Source: Bacteroidota bacterium (GTDB lineage: Bacteria > Bacteroidota > JABWAT01). Taken from it: 64,000 nucleotides of DNA. The notes under the pieces were generated by a model. That model had not been told where the DNA came from and ran no database searches. It worked only from the letters and a program-made list of their open reading frames with translations. This document shows, piece by piece, positions 1 through 8,979 of this stretch (position 1 is the stretch's first letter; each line of letters starts with the position of its first letter). A program made the translations under genes and the position numbers. The stretch spans positions 57,581 through 121,580 of the forward strand of contig JAKLJL010000011.1 of NCBI GenBank assembly GCA_023151185.1, read 5' to 3'.

Positions 1-1
1 G

Positions 2-490
2 TACACGAACCTTGATCCGGGTGATTATACCTTCCGGGTTTCCGGATCCAACAATGACGGCCTGTGGAATGACGGCGGGCTGTCGGTCTATCTGATCGTG
101 AGGCCACCATTTTATAAAACCACCTGGTTTCTGGCTCTGGTTTTAGCCGGTCTGATTTCGGCGGTGTACTTTTTCGGGAAATGGCGCCAGTCGGTGAAAG
201 AACGGCGTGAAAAAGAACGGATTGAACTGCTCAGGCAGGTTACCATCGGGGTTCTGCATGAAATCAGGCAACCGCTGCAGATTGTCCATGGGAATCTCGA
301 TATCCTCGGTCTGATGGATCAGGACCCGGATTCGGGAATGAAAGATCCCATTGAAAAAGCAACCGGCAGCGTAAACCGGATCAAAAATCTGCTCAGGAAA
401 TTGGAAGAACTTTTAAATGATGCTAAATTTAAAACAAAGTCATACACCAGGGACCAGCAGATGATCGATCTGACCGGAGATAACGAATGA
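2..490 (+). CDS. Y_Y_Y-domain sensor with DHp histidine domain, 5' partial
   Basis: The reading frame is open from the window edge, so the GTG at 98 is an internal codon and the gene begins upstream. The first ~30 visible residues (YTNLDPGDYTFRV, then NDGLWND) are the end of a Y_Y_Y domain, the fold that follows two-component-regulator propellers. A single membrane segment follows (WFLALVLAGLISAVYFF), then a basic coiled coil and an H-box, VLHEIRQPLQIVHGNLDIL. The protein stops about 76 residues after the H-box histidine. No N, G1, F or G2 box of a HATPase_c domain is present, so the product has a DHp-like phospho-acceptor domain without a catalytic domain. It overlaps the next gene by 4 nt (ATGA), which indicates coupling to the receiver protein. 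It may act as a phosphotransfer partner or depend on another kinase; that is inference. Confidence 0.8.
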   Translation, partial: YTNLDPGDYTFRVSGSNNDGLWNDGGLSVYLIVRPPFYKTTWFLALVLAGLISAVYFFGKWRQSVKERREKERIELLRQVTIGVLHEIRQPLQIVHGNLDILGLMDQDPDSGMKDPIEKATGSVNRIKNLLRKLEELLNDAKFKTKSYTRDQQMIDLTGDNE

Positions 491-891
491 GTAAAACCAT
501 TTTCATTGTTGATGATGAAGAAGGCATCCGGGATATTTTCGAGACTATTCTCAAAATTTTTTACCGGGATAAAGTCAAGGCCGGCGAGCTTCAGATTGTC
601 AAGTCGGAAGACGGCGCCGCAGCCGTTGCCAATGCCGGAAAACTGATTCCTGACCTGATTCTGATGGATGTTAAAATGCCGAAAATGGATGGCATTGAGG
701 CATTCTATGCCATCCGGGATCTGAACTCGGGGCACCCGGTCAAAACCTTTTTCATTACCGGGTTTGCCAGCGACGGCGAAATCGGGAACCGGATGAATCA
801 GGCCATCCGTGATGGTGCTCTTGGTATGCTTCCCAAGCCGGTTTCCTCCCCTGATTTAAAAAAACTGGTTGATGATTATCTAAGCCCCTGA
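487..891 (+). CDS. single-domain response regulator (CheY-like receiver)
   Basis: A 134-residue stand-alone REC domain. The acidic pair is D9/D10 in VDDEE, the phospho-acceptor is D61 in LILMDVKMPKMDG, the switch Thr is T91 (FITGFAS) and the conserved lysine is K117 (LPKPV). There is no output domain, so it should work by protein-protein interaction or phosphorelay. The start overlaps the stop of the upstream sensor by 4 nt, so the two are probably co-translated partners. The segment between the acidic pair and D61 is a few residues longer than in CheY (FYRDKVKAGELQ), as often seen in receiver proteins paired with hybrid systems. Confidence 0.9.
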   Translation: MSKTIFIVDDEEGIRDIFETILKIFYRDKVKAGELQIVKSEDGAAAVANAGKLIPDLILMDVKMPKMDGIEAFYAIRDLNSGHPVKTFFITGFASDGEIGNRMNQAIRDGALGMLPKPVSSPDLKKLVDDYLSP

Positions 892-957
892 CCCGCCCGA
901 TGTGATCTTCAACAATTAAACCGAACGGCCCTCATGGCTTACTCTTTTCAAATAAAG

Positions 958-988
958 TTGAAATAGTCACTTCTTCAATTTACCTTTG
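958..988 (+). promoter_or_regulatory. Bacteroidota-type promoter of pyk
   Basis: TTG at 958-960 is followed after 20 nt by TACCTTTG at 981-988, matching the TAnnTTTG -7 element with a TTG -33 element known for Bacteroidota primary sigma factor. It lies about 40 nt upstream of the pyk start codon. Confidence 0.6.
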
Positions 989-1029
989 CAACGACTTTTA
1001 ATGATTCTCTAATGTAAAGGGATATTCTC

Positions 1030-2463
1030 TTGAGTATCAATCTTAATTCCCGCCGGGCAAAAATTGTCTGTACCCTTGGCCCTTCCTCTAACACCTATGA
1101 AACCATCCGGGATCTTGCTCTTGCCGGTATGGACGTGGCCCGTCTGAACTTTTCACACGGCAGCTATGAGGATCACCTTGAGCGGATCAAAATCATCCGG
1201 AAGGTTTCGGAAGATATCGATAAACCCATTGCCATTCTTCAGGATTTGCAGGGCCCCAAAATCCGGGTTGGGAACTTCCAGTATGGGAAAGTGACATTGA
1301 ACAACGGGGCCCGTTTTTCCATTACGGTTGAAGACTGTGTTGGCGATGAAAACCGGGTCTCCACCTCTTACAAGAACATTGTAAAGGATGTTAAAGAGGG
1401 GGATATCATTCTTCTGGATGATGGAATTCTGAAACTGAAGGTCCTTGAAAAAACGGAAACGGATGTCATTACAGAAGTTATTTTCGGTGGTGTTCTGAAG
1501 GACCGGAAGGGAATCAACCTTCCCGATGTTCTCATGACCGTGCCAGCCTTATCAGAAAAAGATATTGCAGATGTTCAGTTTGGGCTGCAGAACGAAGTCG
1601 ACTATATTGCCCTTTCCTTCGTGCAGCGGGCAGATGATGTCCTGCAACTGAAGCGCATGATTACCGAAGCCGGATATGATACCCCGGTTGTCGCCAAAAT
1701 AGAAAAACCCCAGGCGGTAAACAGTCTGGATGCTATTACCGATGTTGCCGATGCAATCATGGTTGCCCGGGGTGACCTTGGTGTTGAACTGAATACAGAA
1801 GACGTTCCGCCAACCCAGAAGAAAATCATCAAAATGTGCAACCAGAAGGGGGTTCCGGTTATTACCGCTACCCAGATGCTGGAATCGATGATCCACAATC
1901 CCCGTCCTACCCGTGCCGAAGCTTCGGATGTGGCCAATGCCATTCTCGACGGAACTGATGCGGTGATGCTCTCTGCCGAAACGGCTGCCGGAGCCTTCCC
2001 GATCGAATCGGTGCAGACCATGTCCAAAATCATTACCATTATTGAAAATTATGCACTGGCCAATACGGATCAGGATCTTAAAGTTAAAAATATCGTGTAT
2101 TCGGCACCGCTGGCAATCGGGTATGCGGCCTGCAATGCTGCCAACATGGTGAATGCTTCTGCCATTGTGTGCATGACCCAGTCGGGTTCGACCGCTGTAA
2201 TGATATCCAAATTCCGTCCGAAAAAACCAATTATTGCTGTTACTGCCCGTCGGATTTCCCTTCTGAGGCTCTGTCTCGTCTGGGGCGTTCAGGGATATCT
2301 GATAGAGGGGTTCAAAGACAACGTGGATGATGCGGTTGAAGAAATGAAACAGTCCCTGATTGATGAGAAGGTTGTCCGACAGGGAAACCGGATTGTCATT
2401 ACTGCCGGACTGCCGTTTACCAAACGCCGAAGTACCAATATGATGCGGATCGAAGAGATCTGA
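1030..2463 (+). CDS. pyk: pyruvate kinase
   Basis: Catalyses phosphoenolpyruvate + ADP to pyruvate + ATP, the last step of glycolysis, in the cytoplasm. The 477-residue length is normal for the bacterial enzyme. Visible family motifs include ARLNFSHGSYEDH near the N-terminus, the signature region VVAKIEKPQAV with the catalytic lysine, MVARGDLGVEL, and TATQMLESM followed by NPRPTRAEASDVANA. The C-terminal allosteric-type domain (from about residue 350) is present and complete. The start codon is TTG at 1030, preceded by AAAGGG with 8 nt spacing. It stands alone between its own promoter and a strong terminator. Confidence 0.97.
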   Translation: MSINLNSRRAKIVCTLGPSSNTYETIRDLALAGMDVARLNFSHGSYEDHLERIKIIRKVSEDIDKPIAILQDLQGPKIRVGNFQYGKVTLNNGARFSITVEDCVGDENRVSTSYKNIVKDVKEGDIILLDDGILKLKVLEKTETDVITEVIFGGVLKDRKGINLPDVLMTVPALSEKDIADVQFGLQNEVDYIALSFVQRADDVLQLKRMITEAGYDTPVVAKIEKPQAVNSLDAITDVADAIMVARGDLGVELNTEDVPPTQKKIIKMCNQKGVPVITATQMLESMIHNPRPTRAEASDVANAILDGTDAVMLSAETAAGAFPIESVQTMSKIITIIENYALANTDQDLKVKNIVYSAPLAIGYAACNAANMVNASAIVCMTQSGSTAVMISKFRPKKPIIAVTARRISLLRLCLVWGVQGYLIEGFKDNVDDAVEEMKQSLIDEKVVRQGNRIVITAGLPFTKRRSTNMMRIEEI

Positions 2464-2465
2464 GT

Positions 2466-2490
2466 AAAGGGGCCCCGGGCCCCTTTTTTA
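2466..2490 (+). terminator. rho-independent terminator of pyk, likely bidirectional
   Basis: Stem AAAGGGGC / GCCCCTTT with a 5-nt loop followed by TTTT, starting 3 nt after the pyk stop and ending at the stop codon of the convergent metallophosphoesterase gene. Confidence 0.85.
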
Positions 2491-2988
2491 TTGCCAGCGG
2501 ATGATCTGAGGCGTGATCCTGCCGTCTTCAATCCGGGCAATGGCAACTGAAAAAGCCGGTTCCCGGCGTCTGACAGTTGGCGATCCGGGGTTGATGAAAA
2601 GCCGGTTTTCTGAGGGGTGAACCAGCGGTTGATGGGAATGCCCGAAAATAATAAGTTCTGCCTTCGAGCTGGCTGAAATCCGGCGGATATTCTGCCACGC
2701 TGAACCCGACCCCTGATGTCCGTGACAGATCAGGATCTGAACACCACCGGTGCTGATGGTCTGAATATCGCCGAGTTCCTGATGAAGTTCTGCCGGGTCA
2801 TTATTCCCGGCAACGGCCACAACCGGGGCCAGGCTGCCCAGAAGGTTCAGGATTCCCATCTCAAGAATGTCGCCGGCATGGCAAATCAGATCACACCCGG
2901 CAAAGGTTTTCAGAACAACCGGCGGGAGTGGTTTCCCCTGGGTACGAAGATGGGTATCGCTGATAATACCGAGGGTTTTAACCGCCAT
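2488..2988 (-). CDS. metallophosphoesterase, YfcE/MJ0936 type
   Basis: A 166-residue calcineurin-like phosphodiesterase. All metal-binding blocks are present: D11-T-H13 (ISDTHL), D40 (CHAGDI), N63 (GNND), H89 (CHGH) and GHSH at 116-119. The small size and absence of a signal peptide fit the cytoplasmic YfcE/MJ0936 group of phosphodiesterases of uncertain natural substrate. The start overlaps the stop of the upstream 90-residue gene by 11 nt, so it is the last gene of a minus-strand operon that begins with the hybrid kinase. Substrate cannot be told from sequence. Confidence 0.9.
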   Translation of the reverse strand: MAVKTLGIISDTHLRTQGKPLPPVVLKTFAGCDLICHAGDILEMGILNLLGSLAPVVAVAGNNDPAELHQELGDIQTISTGGVQILICHGHQGSGSAWQNIRRISASSKAELIIFGHSHQPLVHPSENRLFINPGSPTVRRREPAFSVAIARIEDGRITPQIIRWQ

Positions 2989-3250
2989 GACGGGTCGAAT
3001 TTTTCATTTCGTTCATTTCCCGGATTACCTTGGACGTTTCATCATTGACCTCCCGCAGATCTTTGATTTTTGTCCGGATGTCCGAAATTTTGGCGATCAG
3101 CCTTTGGGCTTCATCGGTATTTTTCTCAAACATGATGAAATATTCGATGGCTTTATTGATCGCCACCTCAAGATTTCCGTTATACCGTTGTTTGACAAGG
3201 TCCAGAAATTCCTTTTCAAGGCGGGGATCCAGTTTGGGCACTGCAGACAT
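2978..3250 (-). CDS. small coiled-coil protein of unknown function
   Basis: A 90-residue protein not recognised as a named family. Residues 10-42 (LEKEFLDLVKQRYNGN, then EVAINKAIEYF) have a strand-helix-helix look that could be a degenerate ribbon-helix-helix fold. Residues 45-85 are a charged helix with heptad-like spacing (IAKISDIRTKIKDLREV). AGGAG sits 8 nt upstream of the ATG. It starts 12 nt after the Kelch lipoprotein stop and overlaps the phosphoesterase start, so it is translated as part of the same operon. It may regulate or tether its neighbours, but no function can be assigned. Confidence 0.8.
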   Translation of the reverse strand: MSAVPKLDPRLEKEFLDLVKQRYNGNLEVAINKAIEYFIMFEKNTDEAQRLIAKISDIRTKIKDLREVNDETSKVIREMNEMKNSTRHGG

Positions 3251-3262
3251 TGGGGGCTCCTG

Positions 3263-4564
3263 TTAGTCGGCCAGGTAAAAATGCTCGATGGTGGTGATAA
3301 CCTGCTGTTCCCGATTCCATCCGCCCAGAACCCAGATGTCCTTTCCCGAAGTGACCATGGTGTGGGCTGCCCGGGCAGTGGTGAGTGAGTATGGAAGGCG
3401 GTAAGTCCGTCCGGATTCAGGGTCAATGATTTCAAGCGAATTGAGCAGACGACGGCTTCCGTTTTCCTGAAGATACCCTCCCGAAATGATCAGAAACCTG
3501 CTTCCAAATTTAGCCGAAGCATGATCTTTTCTCAACTCCTGGTAAAAAATATCGGATAAATAAAACCGGCCGGTTCCTGCCGAAATATAAAAAGAATACA
3601 TCAGCGGATCGTAAAAATCAAAATAACCGGCTCCGAGAAACAGGAAACCGGGCGCTGCCGGCAGAACATTCAGTGTATGTTCATCAAGCGAATATCCGTT
3701 GGGTTTTGTGAGTTCGGTCCTGACCGAATCTTCGGAAGCTGAAAGCCGGCAGAAAGCTGAGGCAGAATATCCGCCATGAAGAAATATCTGATTTTCCAGC
3801 CGGTCCCAGGCAAATTCCCGGGTGATCCGGTTTTGGCGCTGTATACGGGCCGGCTGCCCGGGCGAAATCAGTTCAAACGGGAGCAGGGAGTCTGACCGTT
3901 CCGGCTGGTACAATCTGGGTCCTCCTCCAAAAACGGCCAGAGTCTGGGAATTTATTAAAAACAGGCTGCCATGCCCGGCCCGTCCGTACTGCAGGGAATA
4001 GCTGGGTTCTTCTGAAGAGATCCGGAGGGCTGCATCGAAGCTTTCAGTTGAGTTAAGTGCCGGGTCAAACCATCCCGGAACTCCGCCGGTGCTGTACCAT
4101 TTCCCGTCAGGTCCAGCAGTTGTTGAATGGCCGGCTCTGGGGTGAACCATAGAAGAAATGACCGGATCTTTCCGTAATCTGAGATGAAGAAAGGTAACCG
4201 AGTCTCTGATCCGGAGTCTGTCATCCAGAAAAAGGTCAATGTAAAGGGTGATAGAAGTATCTGCCGTGGACATCAGAATGGAAGTGGTGTACACCCCGTC
4301 TGAAAAAACCGGCTGCCGTCCCCGGACCTGAATCCGGTTAAACCCCAGACTGTCATCCGGGACCACACGGAAGCTGAGAGACAGGGTGTCGGAAGTCAGC
4401 ACAACTGCCGGGTCAGGAGAGATCACTTCAATCCGGTAATCCAGATCTCCGGCAGAAATTTCGGGACGGTCGCAGGAAGCCAGACCTACGTAAACGGCAG
4501 CCAGGACCAGAAGCGGGGCAATTTTTTTCAGGGTTAAACAGACTCCTTCATGGCTGAAATCCAC
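3263..4564 (-). CDS. Kelch-repeat lipoprotein
   Basis: A signal peptide ends in the lipobox LASC (Cys31 when counted from the GTG at 4564), so the product is probably a lipoprotein of the envelope. The N-terminal ~100 residues look like an Ig-like beta domain (IEVISPDPAVVL). The rest carries Kelch-type blades: HPRAGHSTT...STGG, GRAGHGSLFL...VFGG, NQIFLHGGY, FLIISGGY and ARAAHTMV...WVLGGW. The start is uncertain. GTG at 4564 lies inside the end of the hybrid-kinase gene (31-nt overlap) and gives an acidic n-region, while a CTG nearer LKKIAPLLV would give a cleaner signal peptide. The tight coupling to the sensor kinase suggests a shared envelope-sensing role, which is inference. Confidence 0.85.
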   Translation of the reverse strand: MDFSHEGVCLTLKKIAPLLVLAAVYVGLASCDRPEISAGDLDYRIEVISPDPAVVLTSDTLSLSFRVVPDDSLGFNRIQVRGRQPVFSDGVYTTSILMSTADTSITLYIDLFLDDRLRIRDSVTFLHLRLRKDPVISSMVHPRAGHSTTAGPDGKWYSTGGVPGWFDPALNSTESFDAALRISSEEPSYSLQYGRAGHGSLFLINSQTLAVFGGGPRLYQPERSDSLLPFELISPGQPARIQRQNRITREFAWDRLENQIFLHGGYSASAFCRLSASEDSVRTELTKPNGYSLDEHTLNVLPAAPGFLFLGAGYFDFYDPLMYSFYISAGTGRFYLSDIFYQELRKDHASAKFGSRFLIISGGYLQENGSRRLLNSLEIIDPESGRTYRLPYSLTTARAAHTMVTSGKDIWVLGGWNREQQVITTIEHFYLAD

Positions 4565-7500
4565 TTTTTCATAATTTTATCAACTTCCTCAAGGATAACC
4601 GGTTTTGGGAGGTAGTCATTCATCCCGGCTTCAAGGCAGATTTCCCGGTCTTTTTCCATTGCATTTGCAGTCAGGGCAATGATAACCGGATTCACACCGC
4701 CAGTAATTTTCCTGATTTCCCGGGTGGCTTCAAGTCCGTCCATGACCGGCATCTGAACATCCATAAAAATAAAGTCAAACGGGTCCTGACTGAACATTTT
4801 CACGGCCTCGCTGCCATTTACGGCCAGAGAACTGGCAAACCCTAATTTTTGAAGCATCCGTTTGATTAATACCTGGTTTACCGGGTTGTCTTCTGCAATC
4901 AGAATCCGGAGAGAGTGCAGAGGTGTTGAATCAGGTTCTGCTGCAGTTTTGCTGAGCCCGGCGGCCTGCTCGGGGCGGTGGTGCCAGACTTCCCGTAAAA
5001 ACTGATTGACCTGATATCTGGAGATGAAATGGGTAATCCCGGATTTTCTGGAGCCGGAACTGATCTGGTATCCGCCGAGTCCCTGAATTGAGACAGCCGG
5101 TTCAAGGGTCAGAACCTGATCAGAGGAAGACTTCAGCAGGGCAGAATCAACCGTAAAGCCCAGTCCTCTGAACAGTTTTCTGAACAGGAGTTTTTCACGG
5201 TGATTCATTCCCGAAAGCCTGAAGGCGACCGGCGGGTATCCGGCAGAAAAAGAACCCAGAACAGAAACCGAGTCGGGAACTGCGCAGGGAAGGGATACTG
5301 TGAAAATACTGCCGTTTCCTTCCCGGGAGCAAATGGTCAGATCGCCGCCCATTAGCTGGGAAATCCGTTTGCAGATGGCGAGACCCAATCCCGATCCGCC
5401 GAATTTCCGGGTAACCGAGGCATCCACCTGATAAAAGGATTCAAACAGCCTCAGCCGTTTCGACTCGGGAATTCCGATACCTGAATCCCGCACGTGAATC
5501 TGGATTTCCTGTGTGGATTTTCTGAATTCAGCGCTGATCAGGATATACCCAACCGGCGTAAATTTAATCGCATTATCCACCAGGTTGGACAGAACCTGCC
5601 GCAAACGGTTTTCATCACCGAAGATAAATTCAGGGATTTCCGGCTCGAAAACTGTAAACAGTTTCAGCTTTTTGTCAAGTGCTTTGGGTGTAAACAAGGT
5701 CAGAACCTTTTCTACAGCCTCGATCAGAGAAAAGGGTTTGTGTTCCAGTTCCATTTTTCCCGATTCAATTTTGGAAAAATCGAGAATATCATTGATGAGA
5801 TGCAAAAGCTGCTCGCCGCTGAATTTAAGTGACTGAACATACTCGGTCTGTTCAGTGCTCAGACGGGTTTGCTGCAGCAGACTGGCCATTCCGATAACCC
5901 CATTCATCGGAGTTCTGATTTCATGACTCATTGTGGCCAGAAAATCAGACTTCAGTCTGGAAACTTCAATGGCCGATTCACGTGCCTTGATCAGTTCACG
6001 TTCAAGCTGTTTCTGCTGCGAAATATCCCGGATCAGCAGCAAGGCTTCATTGTTGGCCAGCAGAAGAAACCGGACTTCAAAGTCATAATCGGTACCGCTT
6101 TCTGACCAGATAAAATCATAATGGTCATGATTCCCGGTCTCGAACAGGTTCTTCAGTGCCTGGACAACCGGCTCAGAAATGGATTCGGGGAAGGCAGAAA
6201 GCACCGAAGCCCCCTTTAACTGATCTGCGAACCGGATAAACGGAAGAATAACCGGTCCGTGATGAAAGGACGTGATGATCAGGTTCTGATTGACCCGGGC
6301 CCAGAAATCGGGAATTGCCTGAACCAGTTCCCGGTTCTGCCGTTCAGATACGACCAGATTCCTTTCTGCGGTTTTCTTCTCCTGACTATTTCTTCTCACT
6401 TTAATTGCTGTGAAAATAACCCCGGACAAGGTCACGAGAAACAGGGAATAGGCCCACCAGGTTTCGAACCAGGCGGGCAGAACGGTGACGTTTAATACCA
6501 TCGGGTCACTTCTGAAATGACCGTTCTGGCGGGCTATGACTTCGAGAGCATACTTTCCGGATGGCAGATCAGAGAAAAAAAACTGCGATTGAGAGGTTAA
6601 TTCAGACCATGCAGAATCGGCTCCGGCAAGGCGGTACTGGTATTTTACCGTTTCATTCGGGAACATCAGTGAGGCTGCCGATACTGAAAACCCGGAGTAA
6701 AACGGCAGGGATAAATTCCGGTCTGCCGGATCAAAATCAGTTGCTGCCGAGTGACTGGACAAAATGACCGGCCTGCGGGTTTTGGGGACGTGAAACGAAA
6801 CCGGTGAGGACAGAAAACTAACGCCAGCAGCCGTTCCGGTCCAGACTCTGCCATCGGGAGTTGCTGCCAGTGCCCGGAATGACAGGGTGATGTTTCCGAG
6901 CCCGTTGGAAGCATCAAACCGGACGAGTTCATTGTCTCTGAAGAGGATCAGACCCTGTTCATACCCAAGCCAGACTTCGCCAGGCCTGAAGGATAAAACT
7001 GACTTCAGTCCGAAAGGTTTTTCACCCGGTGGCAGTGCCGGTTCAATCTGTCCGTTTTTGAAGGCAAAAAGGCCCGAACTGGTAGCCAGCCATAAGGTCC
7101 CGGCCGGGTCGAGTGATATGTGGTTGAGCATGAGATTTTCCGGAACTCCCGGACCCCGCTTTTCTGACAGATTTTCGAGAGTTTTGGTTTTTAGGGAATA
7201 CCGGTACAGAAAGGAATTTTTTCCGCTGGATCCCAGATACAGGATCCGGTTTTCCCTGTCAAGCAGTACATCCTCTACATCACTCTGAATCCGTTGATCC
7301 GGCCCGAAGATTTCCAGTTTTTTCTCTGGCGTAATCACACCGAATCCCAGAAAATCCTGAACCTGAAAATAAACTGATCCGTCATCATCCATGGCCAGCG
7401 AGTTGATAATCCGGTTATTATCGGGGCCCAGGGGGAACTGAAACCGGCGAACCATTTTGCGGTTGATGATCTCTTCGATGTACCCGTCCCGGTATCCGGC

Positions 7501-8682
7501 AAAAAAATGGTTCTCGGTACCGGTCAGGGCCATTAAAAGGCTTGCAGACTGGGAATACAGTTCAGTTACTTCAACCTCGCCCGCAGGATGGGCTTCGACC
7601 TTGAACACCGACGTCCCTTCAGTCGCAAGTACCATACTGGTGCCGGCCGGGTGGACTTTCTGTACATAGAAGGAGACCGGCGACAGTTCAACCGAGGAAA
7701 AGGCCGTGGGCTGAACAAAGCCGAAACCCTCATCAGAGGCAATCCAGATTGTTCCGTCACGGGCTCTGAACAGTTCGTTGATCACCTTCATTTTCAATTC
7801 ATCGATGTGGTAGGTCAGTTCAGGCCGGGAAGGCCGGGTTACGTAAAGACCAGATGTCCAGGTGCCGACGAATAACTGTCCGTCACTTTCTGCAAGGGTA
7901 GAAACGTGAGTAATATCTGTGACCCGGGTCAGCTCGCCGGTTTGGTTTCCGCTTCCGAGATCCAACCGGAACAGTCCGTCGAGTGTTCCCAGCCAGAGCC
8001 GGTTGCCGGAATCCTGAAAAAAAGCATCGATGGTCATGCTGGGGGTAATTCCCGGGACCTGAACCGGAATAAACCGGGCAGTGACCTCGTCGAACCGGAA
8101 TAACCCGCCTTTCTGGGAAGTTGTCAGAATGGTACCGTCTGAAATTTCGATAAACTGAAACGACCTGAAAAAGTGATTGGCTCTGAACTGGTCACTGAAA
8201 GGAAACCGGGTCAGTTTGCCCTGATTAAAGAGACAGATTGCATTGGGTTCACTGATCCAGAGGCGGTTGCGGGAATCAGTCATTACCGTTTTCGGATAAA
8301 AAACCGTTGTATCGGAGGGGACTACCGTGCTCCGGATGAGGGTTCTGAATCTGGGCGGTGTCAGCGATTCCAGAATCCCGATTCCGCCATCAGAAACGAC
8401 GACCGGATGTTTTTCTGCCGGCGTCGAGACGACCTTCTTGACATAAATCCCGGGAAGTTCAGTTGTGTAAGTTTTAAAACCTGTTCCGGAAAACTGGATG
8501 AGTCCGTTATCTGACCCAATCCAGATAAACCCCAGAGAATCCTGGAAAATGGATTTTGTCAGATTTGTGGGGATATCAATAGTTTCCTTGCCGTAAACTC
8601 TTGATTTAAATCTGGGCGGAATTTCCGCCTGCAGACCCAGCGGCAGGAAAAAAAGCAGAAGGGTCAGAAAGGTGGCAGTCAT
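4534..8682 (-). CDS. hybrid sensor histidine kinase with propeller, Y_Y_Y, PAS-like, HisKA, HATPase and REC domains
   Basis: About 1382 residues. The ATG at 8682 was chosen over the GTG at 8712 because GGAG precedes it by 8 nt and a signal peptide starts directly there (TATFLTLLLFFLPLG). Then come many propeller repeats (FIWIGSDNGLI, RLWLGTLDGLF, TIWIASDEGFG, TLWLATSSGLF, RVWTGTAAGVS), a Y_Y_Y domain (YQYRLAGADSAW) and one membrane helix near residue 750. A PAS-like segment is followed by HisKA with H920 in SHEIRTPMNGV, HATPase_c (NLVDNAIKFTP, DSGIGIP, GGSGLGLAICKR) and a C-terminal receiver with D1308 in FMDVQMPVMDG. This is the architecture of Bacteroidota hybrid two-component systems, usually sensing a periplasmic ligand. 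No AraC output domain is present, so the phosphate must pass to another protein. It is the first gene of a four-gene operon. Confidence 0.95.
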   Translation of the reverse strand: MTATFLTLLLFFLPLGLQAEIPPRFKSRVYGKETIDIPTNLTKSIFQDSLGFIWIGSDNGLIQFSGTGFKTYTTELPGIYVKKVVSTPAEKHPVVVSDGGIGILESLTPPRFRTLIRSTVVPSDTTVFYPKTVMTDSRNRLWISEPNAICLFNQGKLTRFPFSDQFRANHFFRSFQFIEISDGTILTTSQKGGLFRFDEVTARFIPVQVPGITPSMTIDAFFQDSGNRLWLGTLDGLFRLDLGSGNQTGELTRVTDITHVSTLAESDGQLFVGTWTSGLYVTRPSRPELTYHIDELKMKVINELFRARDGTIWIASDEGFGFVQPTAFSSVELSPVSFYVQKVHPAGTSMVLATEGTSVFKVEAHPAGEVEVTELYSQSASLLMALTGTENHFFAGYRDGYIEEIINRKMVRRFQFPLGPDNNRIINSLAMDDDGSVYFQVQDFLGFGVITPEKKLEIFGPDQRIQSDVEDVLLDRENRILYLGSSGKNSFLYRYSLKTKTLENLSEKRGPGVPENLMLNHISLDPAGTLWLATSSGLFAFKNGQIEPALPPGEKPFGLKSVLSFRPGEVWLGYEQGLILFRDNELVRFDASNGLGNITLSFRALAATPDGRVWTGTAAGVSFLSSPVSFHVPKTRRPVILSSHSAATDFDPADRNLSLPFYSGFSVSAASLMFPNETVKYQYRLAGADSAWSELTSQSQFFFSDLPSGKYALEVIARQNGHFRSDPMVLNVTVLPAWFETWWAYSLFLVTLSGVIFTAIKVRRNSQEKKTAERNLVVSERQNRELVQAIPDFWARVNQNLIITSFHHGPVILPFIRFADQLKGASVLSAFPESISEPVVQALKNLFETGNHDHYDFIWSESGTDYDFEVRFLLLANNEALLLIRDISQQKQLERELIKARESAIEVSRLKSDFLATMSHEIRTPMNGVIGMASLLQQTRLSTEQTEYVQSLKFSGEQLLHLINDILDFSKIESGKMELEHKPFSLIEAVEKVLTLFTPKALDKKLKLFTVFEPEIPEFIFGDENRLRQVLSNLVDNAIKFTPVGYILISAEFRKSTQEIQIHVRDSGIGIPESKRLRLFESFYQVDASVTRKFGGSGLGLAICKRISQLMGGDLTICSREGNGSIFTVSLPCAVPDSVSVLGSFSAGYPPVAFRLSGMNHREKLLFRKLFRGLGFTVDSALLKSSSDQVLTLEPAVSIQGLGGYQISSGSRKSGITHFISRYQVNQFLREVWHHRPEQAAGLSKTAAEPDSTPLHSLRILIAEDNPVNQVLIKRMLQKLGFASSLAVNGSEAVKMFSQDPFDFIFMDVQMPVMDGLEATREIRKITGGVNPVIIALTANAMEKDREICLEAGMNDYLPKPVILEEVDKIMKKWISAMKESV

Positions 8683-8822
8683 AGCAGCATCTCCGGTCCA
8701 ACGGTCAGGCACATAACATACTATAAAGTTAACGGATTTCGGGTGTTTTGGAAAGCCCCCCGGTAGAATCCCGGGATTTGCACCCTTGCAACCGGTGAAA
8801 TCAATAATCCGCAGTTAAAAAT

Positions 8823-8850
8823 TGACTTTAAATAGCGTTAAAAATATCTT
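8823..8850 (+). promoter_or_regulatory. probable promoter of the secDF operon
   Basis: TTGACT at 8823-8828 and TATCTT at 8845-8850 are separated by 16 nt. The pair fits both a general sigma-70 reading and, as TTG-N19-TA, the spacing of the other promoters in this window, although the TTTG ending is missing. Confidence 0.45.
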
Positions 8851-8979
8851 CAAGGTCTTGTTTTGTCTTTTCGGCAAAACAGGCAGGACTTTAACATGCA
8901 GAGTTTCGGGCGCAAAACCGGAAACCTGTTAACCAGCATGACCGGATTTCGGCATTTCCACAAAGGGAATAAAGACCAC

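Noticed and set aside
319..735. Antisense ORF across the sensor/receiver junction
   Set aside because: Opposite strand of two well-supported genes; no ribosome site or family resemblance. Similar antisense frames elsewhere (for example in pyk, secD, metK, ahcY) were dropped for the same reason.
8863..8979. N-terminal extension of SecD from TTG 8863
   Set aside because: The added 39 residues are polar, without family match, and would start near the promoter; the ATG at 8980 begins directly before the membrane helix.
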